A stretch of 64,000 bases of DNA from Malacoplasma penetrans HF-2 (lineage in GTDB: Bacteria; Bacillota_I; Bacilli_A; Mycoplasmatales; Mycoplasmoidaceae), in assembly GCF_000011225.1 (NCBI RefSeq), contig NC_004432.1, positions 496,001 to 560,000 on the forward strand. Reading direction: 5' to 3'. A program made the position numbers and the translations under genes. The notes under the pieces are model-generated. The model searched no databases. It saw only the letters and a program-made list of their open reading frames with translations, and was not told the DNA's origin. Within the stretch, counting starts at the first letter, position 1; each line of letters begins with the position of its first letter. This document shows, piece after piece, positions 12,932 to 24,173 of this stretch.

Positions 12932-15331
12932 ATGTATAACCACAACTTAGTTGAAAAGAAATGAAGAAAAATTTGAAAAGATTCTAATTTACATACTTTT
13001 AAAGATAATTTAAAAAAACCAAAGTTCTATGCTTTAGATATGTTCCCATATCCTAGTGGTGCAGGATTGCACATGGGACATGTGAAAAGTTACACACCAA
13101 CTGATGTGTATGCTAGATTTAAAAGATATCAAGGTTATAGTGTTTTACATCCAATGGGTTGAGATGCTTTTGGATTACCTGCTGAACAATTTGCTTTAGC
13201 TACTAAAAATCATCCAGCAACTTTTACTGATCAAAATATTAATAATTTCAAATTACAAATAGATCAATTAGGTTTTTGATTTGATTGAAATAAAGAAGTT
13301 AATACTACTGATCCAAATTTTTATAAATGAACTCAATGAATCTTTATTAAGCTATTTGAAAATGGATTAGCTGAAATCAAAGATATTGATGTTAATTGAT
13401 GTCAAGAATTAGGAACAGTATTAGCTAATGAAGAAGTATTAACAGATGAAAAAGGTAATAAAGTTTCTGAACGTGGTAAATACCCTGTAATTAAAAAACC
13501 TATGAAACAATGGGTTTTAAAAATTACTAAGTTTGCAGATCAGTTAATTGATGATTTAGAACTTACTGATTGAACAGTAGGTTTAAAAAATATTCAGAAA
13601 AAATGAATAGGAAAATCAATTGGTGCAACTGTTAAATTTAAAATCCAAAATTCAGATAGTGAAATAGAAGTATTTACTTCTAGACCTGACACAATTTTTG
13701 GAGTATCTTTTATTGGTTTGAGTTCTGACCATGAATTGGTTTTAAAAGAAAAAACTAAAAATAAAAAAATTGAAGCTTTTTTAAATGAACTAAGTTCATT
13801 AAAAGAATATGAAAGAACTGCTATTAATGTTGAAAAAAAAGGTGTTCTTTTAGACATTAAAGCAATTCATCCTATTACTAAACAATTAGTACCTGTATAT
13901 GTTTGTAACTATGTGTTATCAAACTATGGGAATGGTGCAATAATGGGAGTACCAGCAGGTGATAAAAGAGATTATGATTTTGCTAAATTATTTAATTTAG
14001 AAATCAAAGAAATAATCAAAGATCATCCAGCTCCTTATGAAGAAGATGGGATTCATATTAATTCAGATTTTTTAAATGGTTTAAACAATGAAGATGCAAT
14101 TGCTAAGATTGTAGAATATTTGGAAAAAAATAAAATTGGTAAAAAACAAGTTAACTATAAATTAAAAGACTGATTATTTAGTAGACAAAGATATTGAGGA
14201 GAACCATTCCCAGTTTTATTTGATGAAAAAGGTAATATTATAGTGGAAAAAAATCTTCCATTATTATTGCCTGAAACTAATGATATAAAACCAAGTGGAA
14301 CTGGCGAATCACCATTAGCTAATTTAACAGAATGAGTTAATGTAAAGATTGATAGCAAACTATATCGTAGAGAAACAAACACAATGCCACAATGAGCAGG
14401 TTCTTGTTGATACTACCTTGCTTATTTATTAAAAGATGGGGATTCTTATTTACCGTTGGATTCAAAACAAGCATATGAAATCTTTAAAAGATGATTACCA
14501 GTAGATATTTATATTGGTGGTCAAGAACATGCAGTGCTTCATTTATTGTATGCAAGATTCTGACATAAATTTTTACACCAGATTAATGTTGTTCCAAACA
14601 AGGAACCATTTTACAAAATTATTAATCAAGGAATGATTTTAGTAAATGGTGAAAAGATGTCTAAATCAAAAGGTAATGTAGTTAATCCAAGTGATTTTGT
14701 AGTATCACATGGTGCTGATGCATTACGTCTTTATATGATGTTTATGGGACCAATTACTGCATCTCTTCCTTGAGAAGAATCTGGAATTGATGGAATGTAT
14801 AAATGAGTTCAAAGAGTTTATAGATTGTTTGAAACAAAACAGATTGATAAAAACTTTAATGATGAAAATCTAGAAAAGAAATATCATCAGTTTGTTAAAA
14901 AAGCATCTGAATTCATGGAAAACTTTGACTTTAATTTAGTAATTTCTGAAATGATGATTTTCATTAATGAATGTTATAAATATGAAAAAATCAACTATGA
15001 CTACATGTTAAACTTCTGTGTTATCTTAAGTTGTTTTGCTCCTTTTATTACTGAAGAGATTAATGAAGTCTTTCTTAAAAACAAAAAATTCATCTCTGAT
15101 AATCTTTGACCAAAATATGATGAGAAAAAGATTGTAGAAACAACAATTAAAATTCCTGTTCAAATCAATGGGAAGATTAGAGAAGTACTTGAAATTAATT
15201 TAGGTGCAACTCAAAAAGATGTTGTTGATCTTGCTATCAAAAACGAAAAGATTATAAAGTGAATTGAAAACAAAAAAATTGTTAAAGAAATATATATAGA
15301 AAATAAAATCTTAAATTTAATTATTAAATAA
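12932..15331 (+). CDS. leuS: Leucyl-tRNA synthetase
   Basis: 799 residues, close to the usual bacterial length. The protein starts [15 protein letters not shown]. The class I HIGH motif appears as HMGH in [11 protein letters not shown] (about residues 45-55), followed by [14 protein letters not shown]. The KMSKS motif is in [15 protein letters not shown] (about residue 575). The editing-domain region, with [10 protein letters not shown] near 13680 and a following insertion, is present. It charges tRNA-Leu in the cytoplasm. Tryptophans are nearly all TGA. The gene lies between rpsO and rpmG. Confidence 0.97.
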
Positions 15332-15334
15332 TAA

Positions 15335-15340
15335 TATAAT
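15335..15340 (+). promoter_or_regulatory. Likely -10 box upstream of rpmG
   Basis: A perfect TATAAT lies 4 nt after the leuS stop and 36 nt before the rpmG start. No convincing -35 is visible, as is common in mollicutes. Confidence 0.45.
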
Positions 15341-15375
15341 ATTTAATAGTGTCTGACCAAGAAGTGGAGTTAATT

Positions 15376-15537
15376 ATGGCAATTAAAAAAAGTATTAGAC
15401 TTGAGTGTGGTGAATGTAAAGAAATTAACTACTTAACATTCAAAAATGCAAAGAAACATCCTGAAAAATTAGAACTTAACAAATATTGTAAAAGATGTAG
15501 AAGTGCAAAACCTCATAAAGAAACTAAAAAGAAATAG
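15376..15537 (+). CDS. rpmG: 50S ribosomal protein L33
   Basis: 53 residues, [20 protein letters not shown] with CxxC at ECGEC and a second pair in KYCKRCR, so this is a zinc-ribbon (C+) form of L33. The ATG at 15376 follows GTGGAGT; the in-frame upstream GTG at 15349 would add nine residues not expected in L33. It is a late-assembling large-subunit protein. It is followed by a perfect 20-bp palindrome and the M24 peptidase gene. Confidence 0.95.
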   Translation: MAIKKSIRLECGECKEINYLTFKNAKKHPEKLELNKYCKRCRSAKPHKETKKK

Positions 15538-15550
15538 TTTATAAAAATAG

Positions 15551-15570
15551 AAGACAATTTAAATTGTCTT
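15551..15570. promoter_or_regulatory. Perfect 20-bp palindrome touching the RBS of the M24 peptidase gene
   Basis: AAGACAATTTAAATTGTCTT is perfectly self-complementary and is followed directly by the ribosome binding site AAGGAG. It has no T run, so it is not a canonical terminator. It could be an operator, an RNA processing site or an RBS-adjacent hairpin. Confidence 0.55.
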
Positions 15571-15582
15571 AAGGAGAAAATT

Positions 15583-16635
15583 ATGTCATTCAAAACAGAA
15601 TTGATGAAATACACATTAGAAGTAAATAAAGCAGATGCATTCTTTATAGTTTCAGATACAAATAGATTTTGATTATCTGAATTTATGTCATCAGCTGGTT
15701 ATGTAGTAGCTACTAAGAAATTAGTTTATTTATTTTTAGATAAAAGATACTACCAAAAAGCAATGGATACAATTACTGATCCTGATATCAAAATTGTTTG
15801 TTTCACTGCTAAATCTCAAATCTTAGATTGTTTAAAAGAAAACAATGTAGAAACATTAATGGTGGAAAAAGAATACTTTTCATTTAATGATTATTTATTT
15901 GTTAAGAATAGTATTAAAAATATTATTAACTTTACAAGTGATGTACTAAGAATTCAAAAAACTGAATTTGAAGTATACAACACTCAAAAAGCAGTTGATA
16001 TTACTTGTGAAACTTTAAACTGAATTCAAGAACAAACATTAGTTGGTTTAACTGAAATTGAAGTTGCAAATATGGTTACATGTCATATGTTGGAATTAGG
16101 TGCAAGCAAAAACTCATTTGATCCAATTGTAGCAAGTGGTAAAAATGGAGCTTACCCTCACCACCAACCAACTAATAAAATAATTGAAAATGATGAATTT
16201 GTAACAATTGATACTGGTTGTATTTACAAAGGCTATTGTTCTGATGTTACTAGAACTTTCCCAATTGGTTTCCCACCAGAATTATTAATTAATGCATATA
16301 AAGCAGTTTATCACTCTAATAGTTTAGGTATCCAAAAAGCTGCATATAAAATGATTGGTCAAGATGTTGATAAATTATGTAGAGATACAGTTACTTCTTA
16401 TGGATTTGGAGAATACTTTGTTCATGGAACTGGGCATGGTGTAGGAATTAACATTCATGAATTACCAAATGTTAATTCAGCTTATACTGGTAAATTAGAA
16501 AATAATTCAATAGTAACAATTGAACCTGGTATTTATATTCCAGACCTTGGTGGTATTAGAATTGAAGATATGGTTTTAATTAAAACTGATTCTACAGTTT
16601 GAATGACTGAAAAAGGTAAGAGATGAGTTTTTTAA
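15583..16635 (+). CDS. pepP: M24 family metallopeptidase (Xaa-Pro aminopeptidase)
   Basis: 350 residues. The C-terminal pita-bread domain shows the five metal ligands in order: Asp in IDTGCIYKGY, Asp in CSDVTRTFPIG, His in HGTGHGVGINIHE, Glu in VTIEPGIYIP and Glu in GGIRIEDM. The N-terminal ~120 residues match the creatinase/prolidase N-terminal domain. It removes N-terminal residues ahead of proline from peptides taken up by the cell. pepP versus pepQ cannot be settled by eye; the length and HGTGHGVG context fit the short mollicute Xaa-Pro aminopeptidases. AAGGAG sits 7 nt before the ATG. Confidence 0.9.
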
Positions 16636-16658
16636 TTTAAAACTCAAATTGCATATTT

Positions 16659-16693
16659 AATCCTTATTAGAAAATCTAATAAGGATTTTTTAT
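16659..16693 (+). terminator. Intrinsic terminator
   Basis: AATCCTTATTAGA and TCTAATAAGGATT form a perfect 13-bp stem with a 3-nt loop, followed by T residues. Confidence 0.9.
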
Positions 16694-16782
16694 TTATATT
16701 AGTTTAAATAATCTTATTTAATAATAAAATATAAATTAATATTGAGCTTAATGCTCTTATTGATTTATATAAGGAATAAATT

Positions 16783-18168
16783 ATGAGTAATTCATTAGTA
16801 AAAACAATTGATGTAGTAACTAAATTTTTAAAAGACAAAAAAACTGATATTAGTTTAATTGATATTGAAAATAGAGTTTTAATTCTTAAAAAAATTAAAG
16901 AGTGAGTTATTAAGAATACAAATGATATAGTTTCAGCTTTAAAAAGTGATTTAAACAAAAGTGAAATTGAATCTTTAATTAGTGAAGTAAGTGTAGTTTT
17001 AAAACAAACAAATTATTATATTAAAAACCTACACAAATTTTATAAAAACAAAAAAGCAAAGAACATTCCTTTCTTAGGTTTGAAATCTAAAGGTTTTTAT
17101 ACATACAAACCAATGGGAACTGTTTTTATGATTAACCCATTTAACTATCCTTTCCAATTGGCTTTGATTCCATTAGTAACTGCAATTGCATCTGGTAATT
17201 TTGTCATTATGAAAAATTCTGAAAAAGCTAATAATACCAGTAGATTAATTTTAAAAATGATCCAAGAAATTAACATTAACAATTTAGTATGTTTTTTAGA
17301 TGAAAAAGTTTCTAAAGATTTTATTTTTGATGTTATTGATAGTAAACCAGATTTAATCTTTTTCACAGGTTCTAAAAGTTTTGGATATGAACTTAAAAAA
17401 CAAGCAATTGCTAATGAGATAAAAATTATTCTAGAACTAGGTTCAGCAAATCCAGTAATAGTAGATGAAACTGCAGATATTGAACTTGCAGCTAGAAGAA
17501 TTGTTTGAGCAAAGTTAATGAATATGGGTCAAACTTGTGTTGCTCCAAACTCAATCTTTTGTGATGAAAAGATTCATGACAAATTAGTTGAAGCTATAAA
17601 TGCTGAACTTACAACTCAATACAATACTAATAAATTTGATTTTGTAAAAATTGTAGATGTTCAACATTTGGTTAATGTTGCTAACATGGTTAAAAGCTTT
17701 ACTGATATTGATCTAGAAAAAGATGAAGAGAACTTAAGAATTAAACCAACATTGATTCAAGTAGAAAATAATAATCAAATTTTATTTCAAGAGATTTTTG
17801 CTCCAGTTCTATTCATTACAAGTTTTAAAAATCTAACTGATTTTTGTGCGGACTATAAAGACAAGATTACAGATTGCTTAGCTTTATACTTGTTTTCAAA
17901 CAATGAATACAATATCAAAAATGTATCTAACTCTTTCTCATATGGTGGAATGGGTGTAAATGAATTATTATTACAAGTTTCAAATATCTATTTACCATTT
18001 GGAGGAATTAAAACTAGTGGGATTGGTAAATACCATGGTAACTTTGGTTTAATGGAATTTAGTAATCTTGTATCTGTTTTAAGAGGTTCAAAAAAAGAAG
18101 TTAATTATAGATATTTTCACAAGATTTCAAAATATAAGAGTTTAATTAAGTTTTTAGTTAAAAGATAA
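16783..18168 (+). CDS. Aldehyde dehydrogenase family protein, catalytic residues present
   Basis: 461 residues. NPFNYPFQLALIP (about 115-127) is the cofactor/active-site Asn region, FFTGSKSFG matches the FTGS motif, Glu218 lies in LELGSANPV and the nucleophile Cys252 in MGQTCVAPN. LPFGGIKTSGIGKYHG near the C-terminus matches the PFGGxxxSGxGxxxG signature. Short and without an obvious signal, it resembles class 3-like NAD(P) aldehyde dehydrogenases that oxidise fatty or other aldehydes to acids. The substrate is unknown. A second, degenerate paralogue lies at 46141. An alpha/beta hydrolase gene begins 8 nt downstream, so the two are probably cotranscribed. Confidence 0.9.
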
Positions 18169-18176
18169 ACCAAAAT

Positions 18177-18980
18177 ATGAATAATAAAATTAACTGAGAA
18201 AAATTCTCTAAATGCATAATTACATATCCTTTTAAAAAATACAATATAGTTTACTTCCATGCATTTACTGGAAGTTATAAAAACAAAAGTATAATTGCTA
18301 ATCAATTTGAAGATTGTAACTTTTATGCTTTTGATATGCCAGGACATGGTGATACTAAATTTGATAGTAATGAACAAATTTCAATTAACTACTTTTGTGA
18401 ATTAGGAATTCAGTTCATATTAGATAATGACATTAACAACGTTATTTTATTTGGTCACTCAATGGGTGGGGGAATAGTTACAATGATAGCTAATCACCCT
18501 TTAATCAAAGATAGAGTTAAAAAAATAATTCTAGAATGTCCTGCAAGCTTAGCAAGTCTAGTAAATTATGAAACTGTGATTAAAAAACTAATTCCTGATT
18601 CATTAGAAGAAATGGAATTAATAGCAAATGAATTATTTTATGATCCCTTAAAATTTTTTGGGAATGATAAGAACTATCAAAAGTTTTTAAATCTTGAATT
18701 TGAAAGACTTAAAAACAAACAATATCTAAAAGTTATTTTAGATAAAGATAACCAAAAAGAAATGGGAAATAAAATCAACCAAGGAATAATAGCAAATGAT
18801 AAAAAGGCATTATTAATCTTGGGTGAAGAAGATAAGATTATCCCAGCAAAAGAAAGTACTGAAATTTTTAAAGTTAATAGTAATTATCAAATTTCTATTA
18901 TTAAAAATACTAAGCATGTTCCAATTGCTGAAAAAACAAATGAGCTATTAAAAACAATTAATTATTTTATTCAAGACTAA
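18177..18980 (+). CDS. Alpha/beta hydrolase
   Basis: 267 residues from ATG 18177, 8 nt after the aldehyde dehydrogenase. The catalytic triad is visible: nucleophile Ser in GHSMGGG, Asp in LGEEDKIIP and His in NTKHVPIAE. An early FDMPGHGDT loop is typical of the fold. It is a cytoplasmic esterase/lipase-like enzyme of unknown substrate. Mollicutes carry several such genes, often called lysophospholipase or esterase on weak evidence. Pairing with an aldehyde dehydrogenase could mean lipid or aldehyde handling, but that is inference. Confidence 0.88.
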
Positions 18981-19029
18981 AATTCTATAAAATTAATCAT
19001 GTAGATTATTTTATGGATTTTTTTATTTT

Positions 19030-19278
19030 ATGAATAAAGACAATGTTGTATTAATTAATTTTAGAATAAGAGAAAAAACTAGGGAATCACTTATTCAATC
19101 ACCAATTCATAAATCTCCACTATATCTAGATGAGTACCAACAATATTTAAAAAAGAAAGAAGAAGAAAAGATTAAATATGAGATGCTTAAAATAGGTGCT
19201 GAAAAGATTAACCCTAATAAATTCCAACCAAAATCTAGAAATTTAATTAGTAATTTCAAAAACAATGAAAATATTTAA
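19030..19278 (+). CDS. Small hypothetical protein, 82 aa
   Basis: ATG start, 82 residues, strongly charged, with a Lys/Glu-rich helical segment (QYLKKKEEEKIKYEMLK). It follows the hydrolase by 49 nt with no clear RBS. No signal, no Cys, no recognised domain. Codon use resembles the neighbours, so I consider it a real but unidentified gene. Confidence 0.6.
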   Translation: MNKDNVVLINFRIREKTRESLIQSPIHKSPLYLDEYQQYLKKKEEEKIKYEMLKIGAEKINPNKFQPKSRNLISNFKNNENI

Positions 19279-19336
19279 TTATAATTCTATTTTTTGTTAT
19301 TTATTCAATAAATTTGTTTTTTTATTTTTTACATAA

Positions 19337-19342
19337 TATAAT
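19337..19342 (+). promoter_or_regulatory. Likely -10 box of the MoxR/VWA operon
   Basis: A TATAAT string lies in the AT-rich gap 60 nt before the first gene of the three-gene unit. Nearby TATAATA repeats make the exact hexamer uncertain. Confidence 0.4.
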
Positions 19343-19401
19343 ATAGAAGTATCATGTAATTTATACATTTATCACTTTAAGTAGTATTGAGGATTATAGT
19401 T

Positions 19402-20268
19402 ATGGCTAAAGAAATGGATTCAAATGTTCAAAATGAAACTGCTAGCAATGCTGAAGAACAAAGCAAAGTAGCAGCAGCAAACCAAGATGATAGTTTAAAC
19501 TTTGAGTATGATAGTGAAGAGTTTAAGAAAAATCTAGAGTTATATTCAAAAATTATTGATAGAAGTGATGATATAGTTGCAACTATTTATAAATTCATGT
19601 ATAAATTCATGAATAAAACATTAGACCCACCTACAAAGGCTGAAATTGATCTTTACCGTAAATCAATTATTATGGCTTTGAAAAAAGGGAACCATAAAAA
19701 ATATGGATACCTATACAAAATCATTGCTAAAAATATTTATGATTACAAAGAACATGTAAGAGATCAAAGTCATAAAGCAAACAATCAAGTAATTATTAAC
19801 CCAAACATCTTTGCGATTTCATGAGATGACTTACAAGCAAATATTAGAGACCGTTTAAGAAACACTGACTCTGATATGCTAACACCTGAAAACTTGGAAA
19901 AAGCTTATAAGGCAGAATTAGATAAAGTTAAAAAACTTTACAACAAATTAAAAGATATGGCAGACAACGGTGTTGAAGTTCCAAGTGATACATTGAATAT
20001 GACTAGAAGTACAATGTTAAAATTAACAGACCTTGTAAATATATTCATGCTAGAAAACTTTGATGAATTACAACCAATGATGCAAGAAATTCAACTGTTT
20101 GAAAAACACCATACTTTTACAGACAGTGCAAACAATTCTATTTTTATAGATGCTAATTTTAAAAATATTACAAACTTATCAGCCCCAATTAAAGATGCTG
20201 ATGCTGCAACAAAAAAATATGTTGATGAACAAATAGAAAAAGTTTTAATTCAACTTAATGCTAAATAA
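19402..20268 (+). CDS. Unknown protein of the MoxR/VWA unit with a phage tail-fibre-like C-terminal motif
   Basis: 288 residues from ATG 19402 (GAGGATT upstream; the in-frame TTG at 19387 was not chosen). The acidic N-terminal 45 residues look disordered. Residues about 60-125 (IYKFM..., DPPTKAEIDLYRKSI, YKIIAKN) resemble the N-terminus of the VWA protein two genes downstream (LYKFV..., NPTKQEFEKFRKELI, PIIKYF). The C-terminal 35 residues contain NITNLSAP and DADAATKKYVDEQIE, a pattern familiar from phage tail fibre/collar proteins, where it precedes a trimeric coil. No signal peptide. With MoxR and VWA partners it may be a client or scaffold of the ATPase; its function is unknown. Confidence 0.85.
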
Positions 20269-20297
20269 TTAGATAACTTATAGTTAGGAGAATGTTA

Positions 20298-22019
20298 ATG
20301 AATAACGATAAATTAAAAAATTTAAGTAATCAAGAAATTGAAAGAATTAAATTAGAAGCAGAAAAAACAAGACAACAAGTTGTTAATGTTATTACTAAGG
20401 TTTCAAGAGATTTAGCTGAGAGAGAAGATGTTCTAAAATTAGCTTTCCTTTGTGCAATGGCTGGAGAATCTATTTTCATGTTAGGACCACCTGGTATTGC
20501 AAAGTCATTAGTTTCAAGAAAAATTGCTGATATATTTAGAGAATCAAACACTTTTGAAGTTCTTATGAACCGTTATAGTACACCAGATGAAATTTTTGGA
20601 CCTATTGATATCATTAGTTTAAAAGAAGGTAAATATGTAAGAAAAACTGAAGGTTATTTACCATCTGCTGAAATTGGTTTCCTTGATGAAATTTGAAAGG
20701 CATCTTCATCTATTCAAAATGCCTTACTGATGATTATTAATGAAAAAATCTTTATTAATGATGGTAAACCAGTTAGAGTTCCACTAGCTTTATTAATTGC
20801 AGCATCTAATGAGTTGCCTGAAAGAAATAAAGGGTTGGAAGCTCTTTGAGACCGTTTCATTATTAGAGTTGATATGAAACCAATTCAAGCTGAAGACAAA
20901 CTTTTAAAATTAATTGATAACCCTGTTAACATCTTAGATCAACAAGAATTAACAGAAGATGAAAAGTTTGATTTATCTTACTTACAAAAAGTTGCTAAAA
21001 ACACTTACCATGTAGAAATTCCTAAGAATGTTAAGAAATTCATTTCTTTATTAAGAAAGAAAATTAATGAATTCAATAACAAAGTTAGAGAAACTAACCA
21101 AAATCCAAATGACTTTGACTTAATCTATGTTTCTGACCGTAAATGAAAAAAGATTGGATCATTACTTAGAACTTCAGCTTACTTAAACGGTAGAATGTAT
21201 GTTGATGTAACTGACTGTTTCATTTTAGAAAATGTTATTTGAAACAATACTACTCAAATTCCTGGAATTCAAAAAATGATTAATGATACAGCAGCTTCTA
21301 TTGAATATGGTATTGATGGAAGATATTCATATGCTACTGAATCATTCAATAAAATAAGAGAAACAATTATTGATAACATTGCAATTCATGAAAAGAAAGC
21401 AAATGTAATTATCAAATCTTATCGTAACAAACAAAGTGTTTTCTATTACTTCATGGATGGAGAAAAGAACAAATACTTCTTCAAAAAAGAAGATATTGAT
21501 AATATTCCTAAAAATGATAACTTTGAAATCATGGACTGAATGGTTAACTACTGTACTGCTGAAGAATTCAAAACAAGTACTCCACCTTCAAGACGTGCAT
21601 TAATTAAATATGATGGAACAAACTTCTATGTTTATAAAGATGCAAATGAAAATGCTGAAAAGATCAAAATTTATACTAATTTTGAAGAAAAAGAAGTTGA
21701 CCACTATAGATTAGTTAGACCAACAGTTGATTTCATTAAAGATATCAAAAATACAGCTACAACTCTAATTAATAGAATTAACTTAGATATTGATGGATTA
21801 AAAATATTAAGAGAAAAGAGATTTGATGGAGTAACAGCAAATAATATATTTGTTGAAAACAAAGATTTAGGTTTCTTAAAACATACAATTGAAGACTCTA
21901 TCGAAAAACTTGAAGACATTGTTGATAAAACAAAAGACATGTTTGTTTACATCAAGTTAATCAACTATGGATTCACTACTAAAGATAAAGATAAAATTCT
22001 ACCAACATTAAATAGTTAA
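20298..22019 (+). CDS. MoxR-type AAA+ ATPase, RavA-like
   Basis: 573 residues. Walker A is GPPGIAKS (residues 63-70), Walker B is IGFLDEIWKA (about 127-136), followed by AASNELPE (sensor 1) and EALWDRFIIR (arginine-finger region). The strings LMNRYSTPDEIFGP and FLDEIWKA match the RavA subgroup of MoxR proteins. After the AAA+ core (about 1-300) a further 270 residues form a C-terminal extension, as in RavA. Such ATPases act as chaperones with a VWA partner, here encoded next door. I chose ATG 20298 (AGGAG spaced 7 nt) over ATG 20292 (1 nt). There are 29 nt to the gene upstream and 66 nt to the VWA gene. Confidence 0.92.
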
Positions 22020-22085
22020 TTTATATTAACTATTTATTTTATTAATATAACAATTACCAAAATTGAGATTACTTAGGATGTGACT

Positions 22086-23546
22086 ATGTTAAAACAAGCA
22101 AATATAATAACTGAATTAGTTAATCTTTTAGAAAACAGTCAAACAACTGCTTTAAAACTTTATAAATTTGTAAATGGTGAAGGAACTAATCCTACTAAAC
22201 AAGAATTTGAGAAGTTTAGAAAAGAATTAATTAATTCAATTAAAAGAAAAAAAGAGAATGCATTACAATTATTTCCAATTATTAAATACTTTGAATCTAA
22301 CAGATTGTCAGAAGAAGATTTACAAAATGATGGAACATTATTTACAGTGCCATCAGATGAAAAAATTGCAATTGCTTCTCCAATTGAAGTTTTAGAAGAA
22401 TTTCCTCAACCAGAAGACTATGATTTAAGTATTCTATGAGATTTATCTTCAATTGAAGAAAGAGAAACTCAATTATTTAAAGCTGTTGAAAACTATTTTA
22501 ATCTTGTAAAGGATGATGAAAACCTAAAGAAATTCATTAGAATGATTGGGACATTCATGCAAGAGAATTTAGAAATTGAAAAAAATGAAAAAGAATTGTT
22601 CTTAGAAAACATCCCTCAAGAAACTTTTGCTTTATATCAAAGTAGTGACTTAAATAACTTAATTCCTAATGAAATTGCACAATTAGATGATCCTGAATTA
22701 GAAATTATCTTTTTAAAAAATTTCATTGAACAAAAATTATTAACTTACCAATTGTGAGGAATTGAAAGAGAAATCCAAGAAGAATGAGTAATTAAACAAA
22801 GAGATATTGGTGAAAGAGGTCCTTTATTTATTTGTTTAGATACTTCAGGTTCAATGAGAAACATGAAAGAAGTACTTTCAAAAGCATTAACTTTAGTGTT
22901 TGTTAGAGAACTTGAAAAAATGGATATTAATGTTGTATTTATACCATTCTCTATGGAAGCTAAGTTCTATGATTTATATGACAGTAAGTTCAAATTAAAA
23001 TCTGTAAAAATGAATTTAAGAAAATCATTCTATGGTGGATCAGATATTGAAAAGCTAGTTGATTTAATAGATTCAGTAATTTACAAGAAAAAATATGAAA
23101 GAGCAAACATTTTAATAATGTCTGACTTCATCTTTAAAAAACTTCCAAAAAAAGCTGTTAATAAACTTAAGAAGTTAAAACACAATGGTCACAAACTACA
23201 CTCACTAACAATTAGTGATCAAATTTATAAAAACAATCTATTTGATATTTTTAATACTAACTGAAGATATACATTTAATTGAAAAACTGATGATGGTTCA
23301 ATTGAAGAAGAATTTATTAATGAACTTTCAGAAGCTTCAACAATGAGTGCTGAAGTTATGAATACAATCCAGTCATTTGGTATTATTAACTTAATTAAGA
23401 GTCATGATAAAGCTGAAGAAAATGCTCAGAATTTAGCTGAAGCATTAAACAGAAAATTAAGAGGAGAAGATGTTGCAACTAGTCCTATTGTAAATAGTTC
23501 TACAACTGCTCCTGATGAAGATGATTTTGAATCAGCAGATAACTAA
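22086..23546 (+). CDS. VWA domain protein, ViaA-like partner of the MoxR ATPase
   Basis: 486 residues. The MIDAS motif DTSGSM starts at Asp252 in FICLDTSGSM, followed by GGSD (a Ser at the third MIDAS position, often Thr) and LIMSDF. The N-terminal 250 residues are helical, as in ViaA-type proteins, and their start shares a pattern with the first gene of the operon (YKF...PTKxE...RKELI...IIK). Acidic tail. Start 22086 was chosen because AGGA is 7 nt upstream, whereas GTG 22080 would be too close. VWA proteins bind metal-dependent partners and act with MoxR ATPases in complex assembly. The biological target is unknown. A strong terminator follows. Confidence 0.9.
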
Positions 23547-23561
23547 GTAATTTTATATTGT

Positions 23562-23604
23562 TAAAATCACAAGAATAATTTTATATATTCTTGTGATTTT
23601 TTAC
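23562..23604 (+). terminator. Intrinsic terminator of the MoxR/VWA unit
   Basis: AAAATCACAAGAATA and TATTCTTGTGATTTT form a 15-bp stem followed by a T run. Confidence 0.9.
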
Positions 23605-23651
23605 TCTATTTTTATTATCATTATATTACCTATTTTTTATCGGAGGAAAAT

Positions 23652-24161
23652 ATGAAAGTAGACTTAAGACAGCCACTTGTTTTAGAAAACAAACCATTAA
23701 CAGTAGGACAAAAAGCACCAGACTTTTGTCTTGCTAAATTAGATAACTTTGCAATTTGCGATGTATCATTAGAAGATTTTGGAAAGAAGATTAAAATTAT
23801 TTCTTGCTTCCCATCAATTGATACTGGGGTTTGTGATATGCAAACAAAAAAACTATTTAGTGAATATGGAAACAATGAAAAAATTGTTTTATTAAATGTA
23901 AGTTCAGATTCACTTTTTGCATTTAACAAATGATGTTTAGCAAATGAAGCACAAAATACAGTAATGCTTTCAGATTACAGAGATCACACATTTGCAAAAG
24001 CATATGGTGTAAATATTAAAGATGCTAATTTAATTTATCGTTCAATCTTCATTATTGATGAATTTAACTTTGTTAAATACATTCAACTATCTAAAGGTTT
24101 AACAGACGAATTAGATTTTGTTCAAATTAAACAAGCAGTAGAAAAAGTATTAGGAAACTAA
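23652..24161 (+). CDS. tpx: Thiol peroxidase (atypical 2-Cys peroxiredoxin)
   Basis: 169 residues, the usual Tpx length. The peroxidatic Cys61 is in FPSIDTGVCDMQTKK and the resolving Cys95 in NKWCLANEA, the same positions as in E. coli Tpx. It reduces hydroperoxides using thioredoxin, in the cytoplasm. The RBS CGGAGGAAAA is strong. RNase P RNA begins about a dozen nucleotides after the stop, and its promoter must overlap the end of tpx. Confidence 0.95.
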
Positions 24162-24162
24162 A

Positions 24163-24168
24163 TATAAT
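24163..24168 (+). promoter_or_regulatory. -10 box of rnpB
   Basis: TATAAT begins 2 nt after the tpx stop and sits 6 nt before the proposed RNase P RNA 5' end. Any -35 element lies inside the tpx coding sequence. Confidence 0.6.
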
Positions 24169-24173
24169 ATTTA

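Noticed and set aside
19402-23546. A prophage fragment, because of the tail-fibre-like motif.
   Set aside because: The flanks are chromosomal, and there is no capsid, integrase or other tail gene. The motif alone does not define a prophage.
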